Below are positions 43,012 to 49,545 of a stretch of DNA of 64,000 nucleotides, piece after piece (position 1 is the stretch's first letter; each line of letters starts with the position of its first letter). The notes beneath the pieces are model-generated. The model was not told where the DNA came from and did no database searches. It saw only the letters and a list, made by a program, of their open reading frames with translations. The DNA is taken from NCBI RefSeq assembly GCF_040560245.1, contig NZ_JAKMWP010000011.1; one strand, written 5' to 3'. The translations under genes and the position numbers were made by a program. This stretch comes from Morganella sibonii (GTDB lineage Bacteria > Pseudomonadota > Gammaproteobacteria > Enterobacterales > Enterobacteriaceae).

Positions 43012-43509
43012 ATGAACAAACTCGCGTTTTATCAGGATTTAACCCGCCGTTTAACATCGCTCATCAGTGATGAGAAGGATGTCATCGCAACACTGTCCAA
43101 TGTCAGTGCTGTCCTGTTTGATGAACTGGAACAGATAAACTGGGCCGGATTCTATCTTCTCCAGGGTGATACCCTTGTACTGGGACCGTTTCAGGGCAAC
43201 GTCGCCTGTGTCCGTATTCCTGCGGGACGGGGTGTCTGCGGAACGGCGGTTGCGCAGGGACGGGTCATCCGTGTGGATGATGTGCATGATTTCGCCGGAC
43301 ATATTGCCTGTGATTCGGCCAGTAACTCAGAAATCGTGTTGCCGCTTATCGTAAATGGTCAGATTATCGGCGTGCTGGATATCGACAGCCCGATTTTTAA
43401 TCGTTTTGATAATAATGATGAAATTGGTCTCAAAGCCTTGAATGACGCGCTCTGCGCACATCTTGCAACGTGCTTTATGCCGAAATATCGTGAAATGATC
43501 GCAAGTTAG
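43012..43509 (+). CDS. msrC: Free methionine-(R)-sulfoxide reductase (GAF domain)
   Basis: 165 residues, as E. coli MsrC (YebR). Single GAF domain with three conserved cysteines in NVACVRIPAGRGVCGTA and FAGHIACDSASNSEIVLPL. Reduces free Met-R-sulfoxide. It lies upstream of proQ and prc; the E. coli genes yebS, yebT, rsmF, yebV, yebW and pphA are absent between sdsR and msrC here. Confidence 0.94.
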   Translation: MNKLAFYQDLTRRLTSLISDEKDVIATLSNVSAVLFDELEQINWAGFYLLQGDTLVLGPFQGNVACVRIPAGRGVCGTAVAQGRVIRVDDVHDFAGHIACDSASNSEIVLPLIVNGQIIGVLDIDSPIFNRFDNNDEIGLKALNDALCAHLATCFMPKYREMIAS

Positions 43510-43604
43510 GCCTCCGGGAGCATAGCATTTGTCTGCAACACTATTATAATGACGCCTGTTCATGCCTGCTGGTTGGCAAAGCACCGTTGTAATCAGGAAA
43601 ATTC

Positions 43605-44297
43605 ATGGAAAATCAACCCAAGTTGAATAGCAGTAAAGAAATTATTTCATTTTTGGCTCAGCGCTTCCCGCAATGTTTTGTGGCAGAAGGCGAAGCCCGT
43701 CCGCTGAAAATCGGCATCTTCCGCGATATCGTCAGTCGTATCACTGAAGAAGATGGTATCAGTAAAACACAGTTACGTACCGCACTGCGGATGTACACCT
43801 CAAGCTGGCGCTACCTGTACGGCGTTAAAGAAGGGGCTAAACGTGTTGATCTGGATGGTAACGATTGCGGCGATCTGGAAGCGGAACATGTTGAACATGC
43901 CCGTACCCAGTTAACGGAAGCTAAAGCCAGAGTCCAGGCACAGCGCGCGCAGAAACGTGAGCAGGAAGGCGGGAAAAAACCGCGTCAGGCAGATAAAGCT
44001 GCCGCTGACTCCCGCAGCAGCCGTACGGACAAGCCTAAAGCACCGCGTACCGGCAAAGCTCAGTCGCCAAAATCCGCTGACGCACCACGTAAACCACGTG
44101 CACCCCGTCCCGAATCTCAGTCTGAACTGACACCAATTACTGATATTCAGGCACTGAAGGTTGGACAGCAACTGAAAGTGACAGTCGGTTCCGGCGTTAT
44201 GGATGCGCAGGTTCTCGAGATCACCAAAGACGGTGTACGTGTTCAGCTGCCTTCAGGGTTGGCAATGATCGTGCGTGCGGAACACTTAAAATTCTGA
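43605..44297 (+). CDS. proQ: RNA chaperone ProQ
   Basis: 230 residues (E. coli 232). FinO-like RNA-binding domain about 5-120 (SKEIISFLAQRFPQCF, LRTALRMYTSSWRYLYGVK), a basic Ala/Lys/Pro-rich linker about 120-175, and a C-terminal Tudor-like domain (LKVGQQLKVTVGSGVMDAQV). Binds structured RNAs including 3' ends and small RNAs. 19 bp before prc. Confidence 0.95.
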   Translation: MENQPKLNSSKEIISFLAQRFPQCFVAEGEARPLKIGIFRDIVSRITEEDGISKTQLRTALRMYTSSWRYLYGVKEGAKRVDLDGNDCGDLEAEHVEHARTQLTEAKARVQAQRAQKREQEGGKKPRQADKAAADSRSSRTDKPKAPRTGKAQSPKSADAPRKPRAPRPESQSELTPITDIQALKVGQQLKVTVGSGVMDAQVLEITKDGVRVQLPSGLAMIVRAEHLKF

Positions 44298-44315
44298 TAC
44301 GGAGTCAACCGAGGC

Positions 44316-46361
44316 ATGAACAAATTTTTACCCCTGGCGTTGCTCATCGGATTCAGTTTAACCGGCAATACGATGGCAAAAACCGGCACCACTGCGCTGC
44401 CGGATGTCAAAATCAGCCAGTTACCGGATACTCAGCAGGCACCGGAGCACTCCACGGTCAGTGAGCGTGTGACATCCCGGTTTCTGCACTCCCATTACCG
44501 CCAGTTTCAGCTGGACCCGGAATTTTCAGCGAAAATCCTGGAACGCTATCTGAATCTGCTGGATTACAGCCATAACGTCTTTTTAGCGTCTGATGTGGCG
44601 AAATTCAGCAAAAATAAAGCAGATGTCGGCAACTATCTCCGCAAAGGGGAGTTACAGCCGTTATATGATCTGTTTAATTTGTCACAAAAACGCCGTTTTG
44701 AGCGCTTTCAGTATGCGCTGAACCGCCTGAAACAGCCGATGAATTTTGACGGCGATGATGTCATTGATGTGGACCGCAGCAAAGCACCGTGGCCGCAGAC
44801 AGAAGCCGAGCTGGACAAACTGTGGGATGCCAAAGTCAAATATGACTGGCTGACTCTGAAACTGTCCGGCAAAGATGACAACGAAATCAAAGAAACTCTC
44901 ACCAAGCGCTATACCTATGCTCTTAAGCGTCTGACTCAGACCAAAAGTGAGGATGTCTTCCAGCTGATCATGACCGCGTTTGCCCGCGAGATCGATCCGC
45001 ACACCAGTTATCTCTCCCCGCGCAATACCGAGCAGTTTAACTCTGAAATGAGCCTGTCTCTGGAAGGCATCGGTGCCGTGCTGCGGATGGATGATGATTA
45101 TACGGTGATTAATTCACTGGTCGCCGGTGGTCCTGCGCTGAAGAGCAAGGAACTGGCGGTCGGGGATAAAATTCTGGCTGTCGGCCAGACCGGAAAGCCG
45201 ATGGTGGATGTGGTCGGCTGGCGCCTGGATGATGTGGTATCACAAATCAAAGGTGCCAAAGGCAGTAAAGTCCGCCTGGAAGTGCTGGGTGATACCAAAG
45301 GTGCCAAACCGCGTATTGTAACCCTGACCCGTGAGCAGATCCGCCTGGAAGACAGAGCGGTGAAAATGACCATCAAACAGGTCGGCGACCAGAAAGTTGC
45401 GGTACTCAATATTCCCGGCTTCTATGTCGGTCTGACCAATGACACCAAAACCCAGCTGCAGAAACTGGCGAAAGAGAAAGTGGATGCGGTGATTATCGAC
45501 CTGCGCGGCAACGGTGGCGGTGCCCTGACTGAAGCGGTGGATCTGTCCGGTCTGTTTATCACCAGTGGTCCGGTGGTACAGGTGCGGGATAATAACGGCC
45601 GTGTCCGTGAAGATGCTGACAGCGATGATGTCATTTACTATAAAGGCCCGCTGGTGGTGATGGTTGACCGCCTGAGTGCCTCCGCGTCTGAGATTTTCGC
45701 GGCAGCGATGCAGGATTACGGCCGTGCACTGATTGTCGGTGAACCGACCTTCGGTAAAGGAACTGTGCAGCAGCACCGTCCGGTCAGCCGGATTTACGAT
45801 CAGATGCTGCGCCCGGAATGGCCGGATTTAGGTTCTGTGCAATATACCATCCAGAAATTCTACCGTATCAACGGCGGCAGTACCCAGCGTAAAGGGGTGA
45901 CCCCGGATATCATTATGCCGACCGGCTTTGATAACGACGATATCGGTGAAAGTTTTGAGGATAATGCACTGCCGTGGGACAGCATTGCCCCGGCGGAGTA
46001 TTCACAGACTGATATTATCCGTAAAGCGGTACCTGAACTGGCACAGAAATATCAGGAACGTTCAAAAGCCGATCCGGAATTCGGATATATTTATGAAGAT
46101 CTGACCCGGTTTAAGGCGAATAAGCCAACACAGTATATTATCTCTCTGAATTACGCGAAGCGTGATAAAGAAGATAAAGAACTGGAAGGGATCAGACTGA
46201 AACGGATTAATGAACGTTATGCCCGTGAAGGTAAGAAACCGCTGGCGAATCTGGAGGCACTGCCGAAAGATTACGAAGGACCGGATGCGTATCTTGATGA
46301 AACCGTTAAGATTGCCGCTGACCTGGCCAAAGTGCCGGATATCGCAAAAAGCGCACAATAA
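44316..46361 (+). CDS. prc: Tail-specific protease Prc
   Basis: 681 residues (E. coli 682). Signal peptide at the start, an N-terminal lid, a PDZ domain about 240-330 (LEGIGAVLRMDDDYTVINSL), and the serine-protease core with the Ser-Lys dyad in DRLSASASEIFAAAMQDYG and TFGKGTVQQH. The C-terminal domain ends KVPDIAKSAQ. Degrades periplasmic proteins with nonpolar C termini and processes FtsI. Downstream of proQ; terminated at 46387-46424. Confidence 0.95.
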   Translation: MNKFLPLALLIGFSLTGNTMAKTGTTALPDVKISQLPDTQQAPEHSTVSERVTSRFLHSHYRQFQLDPEFSAKILERYLNLLDYSHNVFLASDVAKFSKNKADVGNYLRKGELQPLYDLFNLSQKRRFERFQYALNRLKQPMNFDGDDVIDVDRSKAPWPQTEAELDKLWDAKVKYDWLTLKLSGKDDNEIKETLTKRYTYALKRLTQTKSEDVFQLIMTAFAREIDPHTSYLSPRNTEQFNSEMSLSLEGIGAVLRMDDDYTVINSLVAGGPALKSKELAVGDKILAVGQTGKPMVDVVGWRLDDVVSQIKGAKGSKVRLEVLGDTKGAKPRIVTLTREQIRLEDRAVKMTIKQVGDQKVAVLNIPGFYVGLTNDTKTQLQKLAKEKVDAVIIDLRGNGGGALTEAVDLSGLFITSGPVVQVRDNNGRVREDADSDDVIYYKGPLVVMVDRLSASASEIFAAAMQDYGRALIVGEPTFGKGTVQQHRPVSRIYDQMLRPEWPDLGSVQYTIQKFYRINGGSTQRKGVTPDIIMPTGFDNDDIGESFEDNALPWDSIAPAEYSQTDIIRKAVPELAQKYQERSKADPEFGYIYEDLTRFKANKPTQYIISLNYAKRDKEDKELEGIRLKRINERYAREGKKPLANLEALPKDYEGPDAYLDETVKIAADLAKVPDIAKSAQ

Positions 46362-46386
46362 ACCGTTAGTTGCGGAATAACATAAA

Positions 46387-46424
46387 TAAAAAAATCGACA
46401 GCATTTGAGCTGTCGATTTTTTTT
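46387..46424. terminator. Bidirectional terminator prc / small ORF
   Basis: Inverted repeat AAAATCGACAGC / GCTGTCGATTTT with T8 on the plus strand and A-run (T on minus) on the other side. It ends prc on the plus strand and the 28-residue minus-strand ORF at 46470. Confidence 0.88.
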
Positions 46425-46469
46425 GTGCCGCATAAATAACAGCGGCACCGGCAATTTGTCGCGTCTTAA

Positions 46470-46556
46470 TTAAAAGAAGTGCGGTACAGAAATTGTCATA
46501 ACTGCAGTGGTAATACGATCGAAAGTTGTTTTTGTGGATTTAATTAATTTAGCCAT
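46470..46556 (-). CDS. Candidate 28-residue small protein A
   Basis: ATG GCT AAA... to TAA, with an excellent ribosome site (GGAGG 7 bases upstream) and a strong terminator directly after. The residues KSTKTTFDRITTAVM contain F-D-x-I-T, resembling two other tiny ORFs near hemB. The last part (MTISVPHFF) is hydrophobic. An unpaired TTGACT lies 80 bases upstream. Too short for conventional gene finding; not recognised. Confidence 0.5.
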   Translation of the reverse strand: MAKLIKSTKTTFDRITTAVMTISVPHFF

Positions 46557-46804
46557 AACAATTCCTCCATTATTTCTGAAAATAATGTTCAATACTCAGG
46601 TGAACGTGTTTATCTGTTAATCTAAAATGGTACAGTCAATGTGCTGTATCGTTGGGATGTACTTTACTCATTAGTGTGAGTTCAATCAAGTTTTCACTAA
46701 AAAGAAGTTGAGCATAATAAAATCAATTTTAACTCAAAAAACAGACAGTTTCGTAAAGAAAACAGTACACCTCATAACGGTACGCGAAAAACAAAGGAAC
46801 TCTG

Positions 46805-47320
46805 ATGATATATCGTACACAAATCAGCACAGTATTGGGTGATATGTCGGCAGCAGCAACGGAGCAGGGTATCTGTTTTCTGGAATTTACTGAGGATAAC
46901 CGCCGCGAAGATACCTTGCAGCTGGTTTCGGCCAGGCTGAAAATGGCGGTGACAGACGGAAGTCATCCTCATCTGGCACTGCTGGACACACAATTGCAGG
47001 ACTATTTTGCCGGTAAACTGACGGAATTTACAGTTCCGCTGGTGCTGCCGGGAACGCCTTTTCAGCAAAAAGTCTGGGATGCTTTACTGTCCGTGCCGTT
47101 TGGCTGTACGGTTACTTACAGTATGCTGGCTGAGTCGTTATCCTGCCCGCGTGCTGTCCGGGCTGTCGGACGGGCAAACGGCATGAATCCGGTTTCGGTA
47201 CTGGTGCCGTGTCACCGCGTTACCGGCAAAAATGGAGAACTGACCGGCTATGCCGGAGGGACTGAACGCAAAGCCTGGTTACTGACTCATGAAAAACAGA
47301 TTAAAGGAGCCGCAATATGA
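46805..47320 (+). CDS. ogt: Methylated-DNA-protein-cysteine methyltransferase
   Basis: 171 residues, the size of E. coli Ogt (171). C-terminal MGMT domain with the acceptor Cys in VLVPCHRVTGKNGELTGYAG, the Tyr/Arg DNA-binding region FGCTVTYSMLAESLSCPRAVR, and the start MIYRTQISTVLGDMS. It removes O6-alkyl groups from guanine. The ATG of the DUF488 gene overlaps its stop (TATGA-type, 4 bp), so the genes are coupled. Confidence 0.92.
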   Translation: MIYRTQISTVLGDMSAAATEQGICFLEFTEDNRREDTLQLVSARLKMAVTDGSHPHLALLDTQLQDYFAGKLTEFTVPLVLPGTPFQQKVWDALLSVPFGCTVTYSMLAESLSCPRAVRAVGRANGMNPVSVLVPCHRVTGKNGELTGYAGGTERKAWLLTHEKQIKGAAI

Positions 47321-47670
47321 TTTTCTGCAAACGGGTTTATGATGAGGTCGCGGAAAGTGATGGTTACCGTGTGCTGGTTGACCGGCTGTGGCCGCGCGGC
47401 ATTAAAAAAACCGATCTGAATTATGATGAATGGAATAAGGATGTTGCGCCGGATACCGATTTACGCAAGTGGTTCCACGCTAACAGCGATCAGTTTTCTG
47501 AGTTTGAACGGCGTTACCGCGAAGAACTGGACAGCAGACCGCAGGGATGGCAACCGCTGCTGGACAGAGCCGCGCAGGGTAATCTGACACTGCTGTTTGC
47601 GGCAAAAGATAAAGAGCACAATCAGGCGAAAGTGCTGAAAGCGTATCTGGAAGAAAAAAATAAGAAGTGA
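47317..47670 (+). CDS. DUF488 family protein (YeaO-like)
   Basis: 117 residues. DUF488 signatures: the start IFCKRVYDEVAESDGYRVLV, LVDRLWPRGIKK, and LRKWFHANSDQFSEFERRY. E. coli YeaO is the same family and size. Function unproven. Translationally coupled to ogt. The 3' flank carries the three-way-junction palindrome. Confidence 0.88.
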   Translation: MIFCKRVYDEVAESDGYRVLVDRLWPRGIKKTDLNYDEWNKDVAPDTDLRKWFHANSDQFSEFERRYREELDSRPQGWQPLLDRAAQGNLTLLFAAKDKEHNQAKVLKAYLEEKNKK

Positions 47671-47692
47671 GGTCTGTAAGTCCGGAGTTTAC

Positions 47693-47802
47693 GCCTGCCG
47701 GTAACGGGCAAAACGAAAAGTCGCTGTAAACACATCCGTGTGCGCTCAGGCGCGTCATCCGTGACGCGCATGCTTTTCGTTGACCTGCCCGTTACCACAG
47801 GC
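47693..47802. repeat. Three-way-junction palindromic element
   Basis: Outer arms pair as GCCTG/CAGGC (47693-47697 with 47798-47802), GTAACGGGCA/TGCCCGTTAC (47701-47710 with 47786-47795) and AACGAAAAG/CTTTTCGTT (47712-47720 with 47773-47781). Inside lie two hairpins with the same TCCG loop: CACA-TCCG-TGTG (47731-47742) and GCGCGTCA-TCCG-TGACGCGC (47750-47769). Total 110 bp between a DUF488 gene and hemB. It resembles a mobile intergenic repeat or a structured RNA rather than a simple terminator (no U run). Copy number elsewhere unknown. Confidence 0.75.
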
Positions 47803-47826
47803 TAATCAGCTTGAGCTTTTACACAA

Positions 47827-48801
47827 TCAGCTCAGGATCTTATTCTCTGCCAGACTCAGGGCAAAGTAACTGAAGATTAAATCGGCTCCGGCGCGCTTGA
47901 TTGAGCCCAGCGTTTCCAGTGCCACGCGGGTTTCATCAATTGCACCGGCCTGTGCGGCCAGTTTGATCATCGCATATTCACCGCTCACCTGATAGGCGGC
48001 CAGCGGCAGGTTTGAACGCTCGCGCACATCACGCAGAATATCCAGGTAAGCACCGGCCGGTTTTACCATCAGCATATCAGCACCTTCCTGCTCATCAATC
48101 AGTGATTCACGGATGGCTTCACGGCGGTTCATCGGGTCCATCTGATAGGTTTTGCGATCACCTTTCAGGCAGGAACCGGCGGCATCGCGGAACGGACCGT
48201 AAAGGGCAGAGGCAAATTTGGTGGAGTAGGAGACAATCCCGGTCTGATGGAACCCGGCGGCATCCAGAGCCAGACGGATCGCCCGTACCTGGCCGTCCTG
48301 AGCAGCAGAAGGAGCGATAAAATCAGCACCCGCCTGTGCGGCAATCACTGCCTGCAACCCGAGGTTATGCAGTGTTTCGTCGTTGTCCACCACGCCGTCA
48401 TGGACGACGCCGCAGTGCCCGTGGCTGGTGTATTCACAGAAGCAGGTGTCGGACATCACGACCATTTCAGGTACCGTCTCTTTACAGATACGGGACATCC
48501 GGGCAACCAGTCCGTCTTCCGCCCAGGCATCACTGCCGGTCGCATCCAGATGATGAGACACGCCGAACGTCATAACGGATTTGATACCGGCTTTGGCGAT
48601 CCGCTCGATTTCATAAGCAAGACGTTTTTCCGGAATGCGCATAACGCCCGGCATACTGTCGATGGCTTTATAGTCATCGGCACCTTCCTCGACAAAAATC
48701 GGTAACGCGAGATCATTGAGGCTTAATGAGGTTTCCCGGAACAGATCACGCATCTGCGGGGTCTGACGAATTCTTCTGAGACGCTGGATGTCATGTTGCA
48801 T
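47827..48801 (-). CDS. hemB: Delta-aminolevulinic acid dehydratase
   Basis: 324 residues, as E. coli HemB. Zinc-binding cysteines in DTCFCEYTSHGHCG near 120-133, the Schiff-base lysines in YSTKFASALYGPF near 195 and DMLMVKPAGAYLDI near 247. Condenses two aminolevulinates to porphobilinogen in haem synthesis. A TATACT -10 candidate lies at 48842-48847 on the minus strand, downstream of the terminator at 48880. It is preceded on the same strand by two tiny ORFs with FNR-like boxes. Confidence 0.96.
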   Translation of the reverse strand: MQHDIQRLRRIRQTPQMRDLFRETSLSLNDLALPIFVEEGADDYKAIDSMPGVMRIPEKRLAYEIERIAKAGIKSVMTFGVSHHLDATGSDAWAEDGLVARMSRICKETVPEMVVMSDTCFCEYTSHGHCGVVHDGVVDNDETLHNLGLQAVIAAQAGADFIAPSAAQDGQVRAIRLALDAAGFHQTGIVSYSTKFASALYGPFRDAAGSCLKGDRKTYQMDPMNRREAIRESLIDEQEGADMLMVKPAGAYLDILRDVRERSNLPLAAYQVSGEYAMIKLAAQAGAIDETRVALETLGSIKRAGADLIFSYFALSLAENKILS

Positions 48802-48879
48802 AACGACAGTTGCTCCTTATTTCATAAAAAATAATGCGGTCAGTATAAACCTTTCGGTGCAAGATGGGGTACAGCGCAG

Positions 48880-48908
48880 AAAAAAATAAGGCTCCGCAGA
48901 GGGAGCCT
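48880..48908 (-). terminator. Terminator after small ORF B, before hemB
   Basis: Stem GGCTCC / GGAGCC followed on the minus strand by TTATTTTTTT. It separates the small-ORF transcription unit from hemB. Confidence 0.75.
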
Positions 48909-48928
48909 GAAACGATGTGCGTTTATCT

Positions 48929-49000
48929 TCAGAATATAATACGGGCGATTTTATTGAGCTCTGAGATAAAACGTCTGATATTTTTTATTGCAGGTAACAT
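48929..49000 (-). CDS. Candidate 23-residue small protein B
   Basis: ATG TTA CCT... to TGA on the minus strand. Residues IRRFISELNKIARIIF align with ARFLKELDNVTASF of small protein C (R-F-hydrophobic-x-E-L-N/D-x-I/V), suggesting a duplicated gene. An FNR-like box lies 60 bases upstream and a terminator follows 20 bases after the stop, defining a compact transcription unit. The ribosome site is weak (AAGAA), so translation is uncertain; the transcript could be a small RNA. Confidence 0.45.
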   Translation of the reverse strand: MLPAIKNIRRFISELNKIARIIF

Positions 49001-49060
49001 AATTATTGCGTTCTTGTTTATTGCGTTCTCACAATTCGATGACATAACTGTAGCACTTTG

Positions 49061-49074
49061 TTGATGAGAGTCAA
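49061..49074. promoter_or_regulatory. FNR-like box upstream of small ORF B
   Basis: TTGATGAGAGTCAA differs from the FNR consensus TTGAT-N4-ATCAA at one position. On the minus strand a TCGAAT -10 candidate lies about 21 bases downstream, the right place for an FNR-activated promoter. Confidence 0.55.
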
Positions 49075-49160
49075 CCTTTGTCATAAATTAAATTTAACAT
49101 TTCAACTAAATTTGATTTGGAACGATATAACTCAAAAATGCTGACCGGCTTTATCCGAAT

Positions 49161-49247
49161 TCAGAGACGGTTCCGGTAAAATGCGACCACACAGAAGGAC
49201 GCAGTGACGTTATCTAACTCTTTTAAGAAACGGGCTAAAAATCGCAT
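49161..49247 (-). CDS. Candidate 28-residue small protein C
   Basis: ATG CGA TTT... to TGA on the minus strand, with AAGGA about 8 bases upstream. The peptide starts MRFLARFLKELDNVTASF and ends VVAFYRNRL: a basic amphipathic helix followed by a hydrophobic stretch. It resembles small protein B (next ORF downstream, same strand) and more distantly A at 46470. A second FNR-like box is at 49299-49312. Not recognised from known small-protein families. Confidence 0.5.
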   Translation of the reverse strand: MRFLARFLKELDNVTASFCVVAFYRNRL

Positions 49248-49298
49248 AATGAGTGTCCTTATATTGTTGTGATCAGTATCTCAAAATTGCCTCTTTTT

Positions 49299-49312
49299 GT
49301 GATAACAGTCAA
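49299..49312. promoter_or_regulatory. FNR-like box upstream of small ORF C
   Basis: GTGATAACAGTCAA matches TTGAT-N4-ATCAA at 8 of 10 positions, 51 bases upstream of small ORF C. It shares TGAT-N4-GTCAA with the box at 49061. The rest of the 49313-49545 gap is AT-rich promoter DNA for the DUF2339 gene. Confidence 0.45.
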
Positions 49313-49545
49313 TATTTAAAATCCGAAAAAATGATTTTCAGTTAAAACATATACGAAACCGGGGTACCTGCCGCTATTAGTGGTGTTTTAACAACGCATT
49401 AACGGGATAAAACAGCATTTTATGGTATTTGTCAGCTATCCGTATTTATTCGCCGGATTTTTAGCAGCATAACAGGCAGTATGTGAGATAAAGGAAATTA
49501 AAAATTGTCTACACTGTAAGTTAAAGACTGAAAAACAGGATAAAC

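Noticed and set aside
48864..49064. 66-codon plus-strand hydrophobic ORF upstream of hemB
   Set aside because: It is antisense to a minus-strand unit that has an FNR-like box, a small ORF and a terminator, which explains the DNA better. A 49-codon version from 48915 remains possible but unsupported.
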